A stretch of 64,000 bases of DNA, taken from NCBI GenBank assembly GCA_963665545.2, contig CAXXKZ010000013.1:1-64000 (forward strand). The letters are read 5' to 3'. Source of the DNA: G963665545 sp963665545. GTDB taxonomy: Bacteria; Pseudomonadota; Gammaproteobacteria; Xanthomonadales; SZUA-36. A program made the position numbers and the translations under genes. The first letter of the stretch is position 1, and each line of letters begins with the position of its first letter. Below, in pieces: positions 28,502-38,252 of this stretch. The notes under the pieces are model-generated. The model had not been told where the DNA came from. It ran no database searches and saw nothing but the letters and a program-made list of their open reading frames with translations.

Positions 28502-28774
28502 TTGAGCCAATCCGCGCAAAGCATTGAGCTGAGAATCAAAGACCTATTGCTGGAGTACCTGCAACCCATCTGGCAGGCCAACCCAGCAGCCAGGACCGAA
28601 ATATCCGGTGCCACCAACCTGGTGTCTGACCTGACCCTGGACTCATTCCAGGTGATGGAGTTCCTGATGGAAGTCGAAGACGAGTACGACATTGCCATAG
28701 ACATGAACGCCTTGTCAGAAGTTCATACCATCAGTGATTTATCCGGCGTCGTGCTGCCCCAGCTGGGGGATTGA
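28502..28774 (+). CDS. Acyl carrier protein (AcpR-like)
   Basis: About 90 residues from TTG 28502, which has GGAGA four bases before it; ATG 28430 and 28445 upstream are possible but overlap the previous gene. The phosphopantetheine serine is in LTLDSFQVMEFLMEVEDEYD, the classic DSxxxxE context, and the C-terminal helix is SDLSGVVLP. It presumably carries the acyl chain from the FAAL to the serine palmitoyltransferase-type enzyme, whose start lies five bases after its stop. Confidence 0.85.
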   Translation: MSQSAQSIELRIKDLLLEYLQPIWQANPAARTEISGATNLVSDLTLDSFQVMEFLMEVEDEYDIAIDMNALSEVHTISDLSGVVLPQLGD

Positions 28775-28779
28775 TCTGA

Positions 28780-29973
28780 CCATGCCTTTGCTCGACAAGT
28801 TTGAGGCCGCGGCGACGATCAGGGCCGCTATGCAGGCTGGCGATCACAATCCAACCAATATCGTGTTTGACGAAATTATCTCTCCTACAGAAGGCATGGT
28901 CGAGGGCCGCAGAACGATACTTGCAGGCACGAACAATTACCTGGGCCTGACTTTTGATCCGGCTTGTCTGGCCGCAGGAACCCGCGCACTGCACGAACAG
29001 GGCAGCGGTACCACCGGTTCTCGCATGGCCAATGGCAGTTTCACCGCACACACGCAGCTGGAACGGGCACTGGCCGATTTCTACTCGCTGCCTTACGCGA
29101 TGGTGTTCTCGACTGGGTATGCGGCCAACCTGGGCACCCTTGCCGCTCTACTGAGCCCGGGTGATGCCGTCCTGCTCGATGCCGATGCCCACGCCAGCCT
29201 CTATGATGGCTGCAAGATGAGCGGCGCTGATATTTTCCGATTCAAACACAACGATGTCAGCAGCCTGGAAAAACGTATCACGCGCCTGGGCGACCGGGCC
29301 AGGGATTGCCTGATCGTTACCGAAGGGATGTACAGCGTGCTGGGCGATTGCGCCCCACTGAAGGAAATTGTCGACATCAAGGAACGGTTCGGCGCCTTAT
29401 TGTTGGTGGACGAAGCCCATTCTCTTGGCGTGTTCGGAGAACGGGGCACCGGCGTGGCCGAAGCCCAGGGCGTGGCGGATGGCGTTGATTTTTTCGTCGG
29501 CACTTTCAGCAAAAGCCTGGGTGCGATGGGCGGCTTTTGCGCCAGCCCCCACGCCGAACTCGAGTTATTCAGATACGTTTCCAGGCCCTTTATATTCACT
29601 GCTTCGTCCAGCCCTTCAATCATAGCCACCACGCACGAGGCCCTCAGACAGATCAGCGCACCGCCCAGAGTTGCGTGAAACACTGTGGCGCAACGCCAAC
29701 CGGTTGTACGATGGCCTCAATAATCTGGGTTACGAGGTAGGCCCCGAAGCCAGCCCGGTGGTCGCCGTCAAGCTTGGAGAGAGAGCCAGGGCCCTGGATT
29801 TCTGGAATCGCATCCTCGAGGCTGGAATCTATACCAACCTGATGGTGCCGCCGGCTTCTCCTAACAGCAGCAGCTACCTGAGGTGCAGCGTCAGCGCGGC
29901 CCACAGCCTGGAGCAGATGGACACGATCATCGCGGCATTCAAGAAACTGCAGGACCAGTGTTCTGCATTGTAA
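28780..29973 (+). CDS. Serine palmitoyltransferase-type alpha-oxoamine synthase, one frameshift
   Basis: ATG 28780 opens a PLP fold-type I enzyme: GTNNYLGLT, HEQGSGTTGSRMANGS, MVFSTGYAANLG, LVDEAHSLGVFGERGTG and the PLP lysine in GTFSKSLGAMGGF. The frame ends early at 29678, but residues RPELRETLWRNANRLYDGL...HSLEQMDTIIAAF continue in the next frame to 29973; one extra base in the CCGCCC run at 29661-29667 explains it. Family members include AONS, KBL, ALAS and SPT; the FAAL-CerR-ACP context picks SPT, condensing Ser with an acyl thioester to a 3-oxosphinganine. Confidence 0.83.
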
Positions 29974-29993
29974 TTGATGGCACTTTCAGTACA

Positions 29994-31305
29994 CTAACGG
30001 TGACGAGATACCACCCAAAGCGTCAGAATCAGGGTCAGTAGAGAAGCCGCTATGGCAGCGTAACCTGGCCCCACCAATCCCAACCAGCCCGTCAGCACGA
30101 AAAACAGGCTGACGTATGAAAAAATCCCCAACAGGTTAATCCGCAGGATGGTCGCCGCCCTGCCCATGGCGTAGGCGGCGGCGCGCAGGGATGCACCTGC
30201 CAGGTCGAACGAGGCGGCCAACAACATCAGCACCAGCAGTGGGGCCGCTGCCACATAATCTTCACCAATGAGGCCCAGTAAACCCTCGCTGATAAAAACG
30301 GATAGCACCACAAAGCAAAGACCAATCAGCCCCGCCATCGCCGCAGTTTTATAAGGCAGGTTACCGAGTCTGCCGCCGTCAGTATTCCAGCTTCGAGTCA
30401 GGTCGGGGAACAACACATCACGGAGGATGACGACAGGCTGGGTCAATACTGTCGAGAATTCCCGGGCCAGGCGGAACATGCCTGCCGCGGCCGGGCCCAG
30501 CAAAGCGCCGGCAATCATCGTGGACAGGTGCTTGGGCAGCAAATCCACATTGGTCTGCCAATACACCACTAACACAAAATGCCAGAATTCCCCGGGAACG
30601 CGCGCGCAGGTCCTGCACCGGCCGGCGCCACTCAAACTCCTGCCACAGCGGGGTCCGGTTGTGCCGCCCCAACTCAATGTGTCCCCGGACAAACAAATAG
30701 GCATTGCCGGCAACGAATGCGACGGCCCAGGCGGCCACGAACCAACCCATATCGGCCTCCATGATCCACGCCGATATGACCAGTATCAGGCGGATACTTG
30801 GTCCGACTGCAAACTGCACGCTGAGTGCATCGAAGCGATCATAGAGGCGCAATATGCCATTGGAAGTGTTAATTGGCGTGGACAACATGGCCAGCGAATA
30901 AAGCACGGCCCAAATCGTTACCTCAGCAGACCAGTTCAGCAGGTAGGCGGCAACTGGCGCCGCGGCCACGCCTATCAGCGTCGCCACGGAGCATGCGCCA
31001 AAATCGATCAATAAAGTGGAACGCAATAAACCATTGAGCCCCTTCTCATCGCCGGCGTCATGCAATGGCACCCCGAATCGTACAATCGCCTCAAATGTCC
31101 GGAAGTTCAGAAAGCCGCGCACCACCATGATGTAGGTATGAAGCAGTACAACAATGCCGAATTCAGCGGCCGGCAAAGCACTGGCCATCAATGCGGTTGC
31201 AGCAACTGAAAACAGAGCAGCAATGCCGCGACCGCGGAGCACCACACCAAAATTACTCAGGATGCGGTTGTCCAGGATGCGGTTTTTCAGGCTGCTCAGT
31301 GGCAC
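29994..31305 (-). CDS. Oligosaccharide/lipid flippase (MATE/MOP type), one frameshift
   Basis: About 436 residues when joined, with some 12 membrane helices. The N-terminal part (LRGRGIAALFSVAATALMASALPAAEFGIVVLL) and C-terminal part (NVDLLPKHLSTMIAGALLGPAAAGMFRLAREFS) are the polysaccharide-transport flippase pattern. The frame shifts at the CCCGGGGAA run near 30592-30600: ...LRARSRG then FWHFVLVVYWQTNVD in the next frame. Lying directly after the ceramide genes, it is a good candidate to flip a sphingolipid or its oligosaccharide across the inner membrane, but Wzx-like use is equally possible. Confidence 0.75.
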
Positions 31306-31308
31306 GGA

Positions 31309-32247
31309 TTAACGAAAAGCCCCACGGCGGTAGAGGCGCCACAACAGCGGCCAGGCAAATAGCAGCGGGAATTTTCTTTGCCGCGGCGAGGGTTCAATGT
31401 AAATGTTGGAATGCCGGCTGATTTTCCAAAGCAGATAATCGAGGGCGTCATCAAAAGTCAACGAAGCCTTGACGATTCTGAGTACTGACAGCACCTTTCC
31501 CTGCACTTTGCGCATTCGCCAGCGCCAAATGGCCCGCTGCAGCAATGCCGTGGAGGCCTGTCGTGCGTATCGCCCCTTGCCCAGCGGACGGATCATATTC
31601 CCATCTTGGGCCAGCGCAGCAGTCATCTGCTCATAGTAACTTGCGTTAAATTCGACCAACGCCTGAGTGTGACTGGCGGGTTCGGATCTCAGTTCACACT
31701 GGTAGGTCAGAGACAATCCCCGCCGCCACAGCGCCATCGCGTCGAAGCCATCCTCGCACATGGGAGCAGCCTCTTTGACGAACCGCCGTGAGGCGAGGTC
31801 TATCGCATTGACGATGCGGTCGCCAACTTCGCTATCAACGCAGTAAACGAGACTACTGGGTTGTGAAAACCGGGCCCAGAAATAGGAGTGAAAGTCTCCC
31901 TGCAGCGCCTTCTCGAACTGGTGGGTTGTCATCAGCGAATATTTGGCGCGCGCCTCTGTGGGTGGCTCGCCACAATGAATCTGGAATACATTTGGCGGCA
32001 GGGCACGCGCCAGCCATCGTTGCAGCAGATTCGGGATGGCGCCGAACTTGTCAATCAGGACATAGAAATCCAGCAGGCTGTCGCGCTTGCCTCTGAGGTA
32101 AGAACCGTAGATCAGAATCGCCTCCAGGTGGTCTCCATAGCGGGCCCGGATTGCACTCACCAGCTGATCCCTTTGGTGGTCCTCGAAATCGCATTCCGTG
32201 CGCAGCGAACCGGCAATCAACACATTGACGCTGCTAACTTCATGCAT
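31309..32247 (-). CDS. Nucleotidyltransferase, Tam41-like
   Basis: About 312 residues from ATG 32247 (MHEVSSVNVLIAG). A Pol-beta-type nucleotidyltransferase core is seen in EAILIYGSYLRGKRDSLLDFYVLI. It is followed by RAKYSLMTTHQFEKAL, FWARFSQPSSLVY and an AMALWRRGLSLTYQCELRSEP segment, which resemble the layout of Tam41 CDP-diacylglycerol synthases (GS..., single Asp in L-(I/L)-D-F, KYG...W..LY.AGR). If correct, it would make a CDP-lipid. It overlaps the CDP-alcohol phosphotransferase gene by eight bases. Substrate (phosphatidate or ceramide-phosphate) is inference. Confidence 0.5.
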   Translation of the reverse strand: MHEVSSVNVLIAGSLRTECDFEDHQRDQLVSAIRARYGDHLEAILIYGSYLRGKRDSLLDFYVLIDKFGAIPNLLQRWLARALPPNVFQIHCGEPPTEARAKYSLMTTHQFEKALQGDFHSYFWARFSQPSSLVYCVDSEVGDRIVNAIDLASRRFVKEAAPMCEDGFDAMALWRRGLSLTYQCELRSEPASHTQALVEFNASYYEQMTAALAQDGNMIRPLGKGRYARQASTALLQRAIWRWRMRKVQGKVLSVLRIVKASLTFDDALDYLLWKISRHSNIYIEPSPRQRKFPLLFAWPLLWRLYRRGAFR

Positions 32248-33454
32248 AAGCGCCTCGCGTCGACCCGAACACACCATAGCTGAGCGGGTGCAACTGCGCC
32301 GCCTGGTCCATATCGCTCAACCAGGACTGCAGCCGCCCATGCCTGAGTCGATGCAGGGCCGCCTGGCCAATTCTCAGAATCAATACCGCGCTGGTCAACA
32401 ACGACCAGCCCGCCACGCCAACAAAGCCCCAGTCGGGCCGCCCGGCAACAACCGCAAGGGTCAGAATGATCAGACAGGGATTGCGTCGAGCAGTCACCAG
32501 GCGAAACCAGGCGTCAAACGGTCGCCAGGTGAATATCGTGCAGTCTCCCAGCATAGGAAATAGACCCTCCACCGCACGACCGGCAATATAGGCCAAAACG
32601 ATCAGCCAGTAAGCCGCGGGCAGATCTACCCCCCAGATCGGCGAAAAACCGCTCAATGACATGCCCCAGAAAATGTACCAGAACGGCGGGTGCAGGATGT
32701 CGATTCCGTGGTCCAACCAGTGTCCAAGACGGCTGGACTGAATGGTGACCCGAGCCAGCTTTCCATCGACCGTGTCCAGAAAAGTCATGATCCACCCCGC
32801 CAGCAAACCCGCGGCGTAGTCCCCCTGCAGAAACAGCCAGCTCGCAGCGATGACCAGGACGAACCCGACTGATGTGACCAAGTTGGGAGACAAACCCAAT
32901 GTTGCGCACCACCGGACCACAACCCGGGCCGGCCTGGGCCAAACGAACTTGGTCACCAGGTCGGTAATGCCACGGTAGGCGTTGCCATAGAGCATGGACT
33001 CCAGGCGATCTTTCTGATCCAACTCAATGGGCTCGAGCAGAGGATTTTTGGCGCGGCGCAGCTCTTCGTCGAAAGCAGCGATATCGGTGACCGTCAGCCG
33101 CCTCATTTTGGCCAAAGCGCCAGGCTCACTGCCGGGCTCGCAACCGGACGGGTAACCGGTCAGCCACTTGCTCGCCACATCAAGCAGTTGGTGCGACACC
33201 CACGCTGCGGCGGGCCTTCGGTCATTGTCGATCAGTACACAGCCGGGTTGGTCAAGTATGCCTTTCAAAGTATTAATTTCAAAGAGATAGTTGCCATTGA
33301 TCAGCAGAACAGGGCGGACCGCATCGGTCCCAGCTGAGTCCTGCAAAATATCGACACCGCCAATTTCTCGCAGTTGACGGTGGAGGCGTTCCCGCGAGCT
33401 TAAACCCCATAACTTGACGGCAGTCTCACCCAGGATTAATGCTAAAACGCTCAT
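32240..33454 (-). CDS. CDP-alcohol phosphotransferase with N-terminal NTP-transferase-like domain
   Basis: 404 residues. The C-terminal half has the full CDP-alcohol phosphotransferase signature DTVDGKLARVTIQSSRLGHW followed by LDHGID (D-x2-D-G-x2-A-R-x-G-x3-D-x3-D), with six membrane helices. Residues 1-180 look like a reduced nucleotidyltransferase domain (VRPVLLINGNYLFEINTLKG, GCVLIDNDRRPAA), an arrangement known from archaeal-type inositol-phosphate enzymes; its own catalytic motif is not apparent, so it may be regulatory. Joins a CDP-activated group to an alcohol-bearing lipid or polar head. Overlaps the Tam41-like gene, so the two probably work together. Confidence 0.8.
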   Translation of the reverse strand: MSVLALILGETAVKLWGLSSRERLHRQLREIGGVDILQDSAGTDAVRPVLLINGNYLFEINTLKGILDQPGCVLIDNDRRPAAAWVSHQLLDVASKWLTGYPSGCEPGSEPGALAKMRRLTVTDIAAFDEELRRAKNPLLEPIELDQKDRLESMLYGNAYRGITDLVTKFVWPRPARVVVRWCATLGLSPNLVTSVGFVLVIAASWLFLQGDYAAGLLAGWIMTFLDTVDGKLARVTIQSSRLGHWLDHGIDILHPPFWYIFWGMSLSGFSPIWGVDLPAAYWLIVLAYIAGRAVEGLFPMLGDCTIFTWRPFDAWFRLVTARRNPCLIILTLAVVAGRPDWGFVGVAGWSLLTSAVLILRIGQAALHRLRHGRLQSWLSDMDQAAQLHPLSYGVFGSTRGAYA

Positions 33455-33470
33455 GATATAGTTCGTCCTT

Positions 33471-33490
33471 GGAGCCTGTGGACAGGCTCC
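33471..33490. repeat. Perfect 8-bp stem hairpin upstream of the phosphotransferase gene
   Basis: GGAGCCTG-TGGA-CAGGCTCC. No T-run follows on either strand. It lies in the gap between the divergent CDP-alcohol phosphotransferase and metallophosphoesterase genes and may be an operator or mRNA structure. Confidence 0.5.
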
Positions 33491-33565
33491 CTACATGGCT
33501 TATTATTTCAGGATTGCAATCCATCGAAGCCAGTATAGCGATACCGGGGCTGATCATTTGACCTT

Positions 33566-34434
33566 ATGCGACTGATTCATATCACTGACCCTCACCTGTC
33601 CACGCTCGAGCACCTGTCGTTAGGCCAGGTGCGCGGCAAGCGGTTGTCGGGGTTCCTGTCCTGGCAAAAAAACCGTCGTCACCATCACTTGCCCGGCGTG
33701 CTTGAGCAACTCCGCTTGGCAGTGCTCGCTGAAAAGCCTGAGCAGATACTGCTGACTGGCGATCTGGTCCAGATTGGTACCGAAGAGGAAGTCAGGGCGA
33801 GCAGGATGTGGCTGGAGAGCCTGGGCCCGCCCGAGCGGGTCATGTTCGTGCCCGGCAACCACGATGTGTATGGATCCGACTCCTGGGCATACCTCTGCCG
33901 TCACTGGTCTGAATACCTGCCGCCTGACCAGAGCAGCAGTTTCTCGGGATATCCGCTCAGCCGCGTTTTGAACGGCGTTGAGCTCATTGGTCTGTCCACA
34001 GCCTGCACCACGCCCATATTTTCCGCGCGAGGACAGTTGGGTCAGGCACAAGCTGACAGACTTTCAGCGCTGCTACCTGGCGCGACACAAAGCGGCCGCC
34101 TGATCTTCGTATTGATCCATCATCCGCGCATTCAAGGGCATCGCACAGTGGCGCAAGGCGGTAAAGGAAACCGCCGTCCTGGAGACCTTGTTTGCTCGCC
34201 ATGCACCTCACATCGTGGTATTCGGCCACACCCACCGGAACCATGAGTACCGCACACCCAACACCGATTCTGACACGCGCATTTACTCTACTGCGTTCGG
34301 CCTCGTTGCGCCATGCCGCGTCCTACCGTATTTTTGACGTCAATCGCGATGCCAGTGGCTGGCGAGTTCATATGACACTAAATCCATTGCCCACCCGGCA
34401 CGCAATCGACCCGTCCTTTCCCGGTAGCGGATGA
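33566..34434 (+). CDS. Calcineurin-like metallophosphoesterase, two frameshifts
   Basis: Start MRLIHITDPHLSTLEH. Metal motifs D-x-H (ITDPHL), GDLVQIG, GNHDVYG, IHHP and GHTHRNHEY are all present, the last in a different frame. One extra G at 34134-34136 (RIQ-GIAQWRKAVKE) and one extra T near 34308 (STA-SASLRHAASYRIFDVNRD) restore one protein of about 289 residues. Family members cleave phosphoesters, including lipid pyrophosphates. Position opposite the CDP-alcohol phosphotransferase suggests a lipid-headgroup phosphatase, as inference only. Confidence 0.75.
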
Positions 34435-34489
34435 AGCCGTTTGGATAATCCCGCCACAAACTGTTGCCTCCTCGCCACCCTGAGACCGC

Positions 34490-35566
34490 TCAGCCCGTCC
34501 GCTCCCAATACTGCGCCAGCACCGTTACAGTCAACAACACAATTGCCGGCGCCAAAATGGTGGCTGCCGGATTAAGCTGAAATAACGTGGCCAGGTGACC
34601 CGTCAGCTGCTGCACCAAGTAAAACGATATTCCAATAACACCGCCGATTATGATTCGCTGGCTGGCAGGCACCTCGCGGGTCGATCCGATCAGCAAGGGC
34701 AGGGACAACAGGGCCATGCCTACCAGGGTTAGCAGGGCACTGATTTGCTGCCAGAACACAACGCGGTGGTAATGCGTATCGAGCTGATTGGCGGACAAAT
34801 AGCTGATGGTGCGGCTCAGATCCCGGGGAGACAGCGCCTCAACCGGTAACATCAGGACCTCGGTTTGCTCTTCCGTCAGCAGTGCCGGCCATTCCAGGGT
34901 GGCCAGAAATTGCTCCGCCCCTGGGCCTTCTCCCAGTTTCGTCACTCTGACATCCTCAAGCTCCCACCGACGGTCCCCGAGGGTGCGGGCGTGGTGGGCC
35001 CTGACAATTTCAGTCAGCCGCCCCTTGCTGTCGGTCCGGTAAATCTCCACCCCAGACAATTCCTGGTTGAAAACCACGTCGCTGATTTGTACGAACTGGT
35101 CACCACTGCGCGCCCAGAACTGCGCTCGGCCATCAACGCCGAAATCTGCCTGTTCCAGCGCCCGTGCCCGAATTTCGGCCGCTTGACGTTCTGCAAAAGG
35201 GACCAGAAAAGACTGCGAAAGCACCACCAGCAGTGCCAGAAAAACGGCAAGCATGACCACCGGGCGCGCCAGACGACGTTTTGACATGCCCGCCACCCTG
35301 GCCGCAATCAACTCCTGGTGATTCGCCATGGCGCCCAAACCCATCAAACCGCCAAGCAATATTGTGACGGGCAGTAATTCTATAATGCGCTTGGGGGCAG
35401 TCAACACCACCACGACCAGTGCATCTATCTGCCGAAAGCTGCCCTGTCCCACGTCTTCCAGCTCATTGGCCAGGGCCAGGAGACTAAACAGGACCAGCAA
35501 GAGCAACAACACCGGAATGATGCCCAGGACGAAATTCCGGACCAGGTAACGATCAATGATGTTCAT
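34490..35566 (-). CDS. lptG: LPS-transport-type permease LptG
   Basis: 358 residues, YjgP/YjgQ family. MNIIDRYLVRNFVLGIIPVLLLLLVLFSLLAL starts the first helix; TVILLGGLMGLGAMANHQELIAARVAGMSKRRL is the coupling region; the periplasmic jellyroll domain and three C-terminal helices follow. LptFG with LptB2 extracts lipids from the inner membrane. ATG 35566 overlaps the lptF stop by 14 bases. It may be the housekeeping LptG or a paralogue dedicated to the neighbouring lipid; its usual partner pepA is not adjacent. Confidence 0.85.
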   Translation of the reverse strand: MNIIDRYLVRNFVLGIIPVLLLLLVLFSLLALANELEDVGQGSFRQIDALVVVVLTAPKRIIELLPVTILLGGLMGLGAMANHQELIAARVAGMSKRRLARPVVMLAVFLALLVVLSQSFLVPFAERQAAEIRARALEQADFGVDGRAQFWARSGDQFVQISDVVFNQELSGVEIYRTDSKGRLTEIVRAHHARTLGDRRWELEDVRVTKLGEGPGAEQFLATLEWPALLTEEQTEVLMLPVEALSPRDLSRTISYLSANQLDTHYHRVVFWQQISALLTLVGMALLSLPLLIGSTREVPASQRIIIGGVIGISFYLVQQLTGHLATLFQLNPAATILAPAIVLLTVTVLAQYWERTG

Positions 35567-36652
35567 CTGAGTTATCCGGATGGCGATTGCGGTTCAGTCG
35601 ATATTTCATGCGATACCAGGGCGCGTAAAGCAACACCACCAGGGCGGCGAGCAAGCCGGGCACCCACCAGATTGTGGCTGCCGTGCCCAACTCCACCCAG
35701 GTGCGGCCCACATCTAGAAAGTTGTAATACACAGCGTAAATAACCACCGCCAGCAGCATTTTTGCGTAGCGTCCCTGGCGCGGCCTGCTGCGACTCAAGG
35801 GAATGGCCAACAGGGCCAGCAGCAGAGTGGAAATCGGCGTGGACAGACGCCATTGCAGCTCACCCCGATCCAACTGCTGACTGGAATCAGATAGAATCGG
35901 CGTTGCCTTTGCCTTGGCCTTGTAGCCCACGGGTTTGGGATCCCTGATCGGAACCCACAGGGCCATTCGGGTGATGCGCGCAGAAAGGTTCGGGCCATTG
36001 GTTACACTTTTAAAAATGTGAGCGTTATGCAGCCTCAGCCGGTGTCTGCGGGGGCCGACATCGTATTCCATCGTGCCGCGTTCCGCGGTGATGACCTGCA
36101 GATCCGTCCCGTCCTGAATGCGGATGAAAACCTTTTCCAATTCGGCGCTGCCCGGCTGTATGGTTTCGATGAAAATGGTTCTGCCGTTCTCCTCAAAGCT
36201 GTAAAAGCGCCCGGCCCTGATTCGATCGATGTCGGAATTGGATTCCGCCAGGGCACGAATTTCGTAGGACGATTGATAGGCCCACGGCCTGACCCACACC
36301 GAATGCATTCCGATCAGGAGCGCCACAACCACCGCCACAGCGATGACCGGCCGTAGCAGACGTCTTTCGCTGATTCCACTGGCTCTCCATGGCATAGATT
36401 TCAGAATCGCTGTAGAGCCTGCCCATGCCGATCATGACCCCGAGATAAAGGGCGAGAGGCACCAGTACCTCCAGGGAAATCAGTGCCTTGAGAAGGGTCA
36501 GGTTGGCAACGTCAACGACCTTGAGCAGCCCGGCATTGGCATCGGTCAGGAATCGCGTCAGGCTATAGGTCAGGAAAATCGCCAAAAAGAACCAGAACAA
36601 CGACGGCAAAGGGCACCAGCACTTCGCGCACCATGTAGCGATCAATAATCAT
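35553..36652 (-). CDS. lptF: LPS-transport-type permease LptF, two frameshifts
   Basis: ATG 36652 reads MIIDRYMVREVLVPFAVVVLVL; one extra T in CTTTTTGG near 36585-36595 shifts it, and the sequence continues LAIFLTYSLTRFLTDANAGLL...DSEIYAM. A second extra base (ATGGAGAGC) near 36386-36393 leads to RASGISERRLLRPVIAVAVVVALL. After repair the protein is about 366 residues with a jellyroll domain (YSFEENGRTIFIETIQPG) and LSTPISTLLLALLAIPLSRSRPRQGRYAK. Partner of LptG. Divergent from the LptA-like gene. Confidence 0.83.
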
Positions 36653-36727
36653 GGCATCTTCCACGCTTTGAAGTTGCTATCATCTGGTTTCCCATTGATC
36701 GAGTCAATTCGAGCGAAACTCAATGCC

Positions 36728-37237
36728 ATGATTGTTGACGAATTTCTGAAAACCGCCGCAATCCTGCTGATGCTGGCATTCATGTCACAGAATCTTTGTG
36801 CTGGAGATAATCGCTGGCGGGTATCCGATAACGAAATGATTTCAATCGAGGCAACCGAAGCCTGGGAAGACACCGAACCCGATATCGTTCATTTTGCGGG
36901 GAACTTTCGTCTCGAAGCAGGCAGTTGGTCGTTGAAAGCCGAAAAAGCCACTGTTTATGGCAAGCTGGACCGGCCAGATTCGGTCATCCTCAGCGGCGCA
37001 CCGGCTGTGATCGAATTACAGGTCGAAAATGACAGCCAAACACAAATCGTCCTCGGGGAAGCGCCCCACATCGAATACCTCCGAGCGCAGCACTCTATCC
37101 GAATGTCGGGTGGTTCAATGCTGTCCCGTTCCGGCAACGTGATGACGAGCAGTGAGATCGTGTACGATATTGAAACGGACCGGTTCAGTGCAGGCGGCCC
37201 TGAAGGTGTGCAGATACGTGTTGAGACTGAAGACTGA
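36728..37237 (+). CDS. LptA-like OstA-domain periplasmic protein
   Basis: 169 residues from ATG 36728 (MIVDEFLKTAAILLMLAFMS, a signal peptide ending QNLCA); an in-frame ATG at 36668 is possible but would place 20 charged residues before the signal. The mature part has repeating beta-strands typical of LptA/OstA: FAGNFRLEAGSWSLKAEKATVYG, VILSGAPAVIELQ, GNVMTSSEIVYDIETDRFSA. It sits back to back with lptF, away from the usual lptCAB operon, suggesting a bridge unit dedicated to this cluster. Confidence 0.65.
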   Translation: MIVDEFLKTAAILLMLAFMSQNLCAGDNRWRVSDNEMISIEATEAWEDTEPDIVHFAGNFRLEAGSWSLKAEKATVYGKLDRPDSVILSGAPAVIELQVENDSQTQIVLGEAPHIEYLRAQHSIRMSGGSMLSRSGNVMTSSEIVYDIETDRFSAGGPEGVQIRVETED

Positions 37238-37248
37238 TATTTTTCGAT

Positions 37249-38031
37249 CTATATCAGCGCACTGTATCCCGGTTCAGACGATTCAGTTCTTGAGTCAGAA
37301 GCTTGATCCTGCCAGCCCTGCACCACGGTTTCAGCAAAAGCAAAATCGGCCAGGTCATCGACTTCGCACCAACCCAGGCCACACACAGAAGCCATGCCGA
37401 CCGAACCGGTCTGCGCCAGTTCGTCGATTGCCGACAAGTACCAGCGTTTCAAACCATCAGTAGACTCCATTAGCGACTCGACCTTTTGTACGAATGTCTC
37501 GGCACCGTTGGCCGAAAACACCATCATGCCAATAGACTCGCCGTTGACCACGTTCATATCCAGCTTTTTGCCGACACGCAACAATCGCCCTCTTTGCGAA
37601 TGAATTTTCATGTCATCATCGTCGTAGCTATTCTTTCGATCGGTCGCCAACGTGATCGGATACTCACCGGCCTCGGTCAGCAAGCGCTTCATTACTTCAG
37701 CTTCGAATAATGTATCGCCGTTGATCAGGACAAAGGGCTCACGCATTTCCGAACGCGCCACCCAGCAGGTTCCCAGATTATCGGACAGGGCGTAAAACGG
37801 GTTATAAAGCGTACGGACCGCTATGCCACTGGAATTTTTCAAAATGTTTTCCACGGCCTGATGGCCAAACCCGGTCACAACAACCACCTCTTCTATGCCA
37901 CAGGAGGAGAGTGAACGAATCTGCCATTCGAGAATTGATACGCCATGCAGATGAAGGCAACACTTGGGCACGGATTCGGTCAGCGGCATCAGGCGTCGAC
38001 CCTGGCCTGCACTGAGTATGATTGCTTTCAT
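37249..38031 (-). CDS. Sugar/alcohol-phosphate nucleotidyltransferase (cytidylyltransferase-like)
   Basis: 260 residues with the GT-A NTP-transferase signature AIILSAGQGRRLMPLTESVP, a late Lys (VPKC), and LINGDTLF for metal binding. GRGRLLRVGKK-like loop and IGMMVFSANG follow. Closest in pattern to phosphocholine or inositol-phosphate cytidylyltransferases (LicC-type). It could supply the CDP-activated polar group for the CDP-alcohol phosphotransferase 4 kb away, as inference. Convergent with the LptA-like gene, 11 bases apart. Confidence 0.75.
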   Translation of the reverse strand: MKAIILSAGQGRRLMPLTESVPKCCLHLHGVSILEWQIRSLSSCGIEEVVVVTGFGHQAVENILKNSSGIAVRTLYNPFYALSDNLGTCWVARSEMREPFVLINGDTLFEAEVMKRLLTEAGEYPITLATDRKNSYDDDDMKIHSQRGRLLRVGKKLDMNVVNGESIGMMVFSANGAETFVQKVESLMESTDGLKRWYLSAIDELAQTGSVGMASVCGLGWCEVDDLADFAFAETVVQGWQDQASDSRTESSEPGYSALI

Positions 38032-38252
38032 TTGTCTTAACCTCTCTGGTTATGGCTATTGGTCGGTCAAGGATTTATTCCGAAAACTGTGTGCCGCAAA
38101 GGCCGCCACCCGATGGTTCGATTCTTGCCGGGCGCAGACGACGCGTCATTCTACTATGTTTCGGCTAATAAAACGTATTTCTTCAAGATGTAATTCCTGA
38201 CCGCAGGATAGGCCGACCCGAAATGCAAAACTTGTCTCCCCCGGACAATTGA

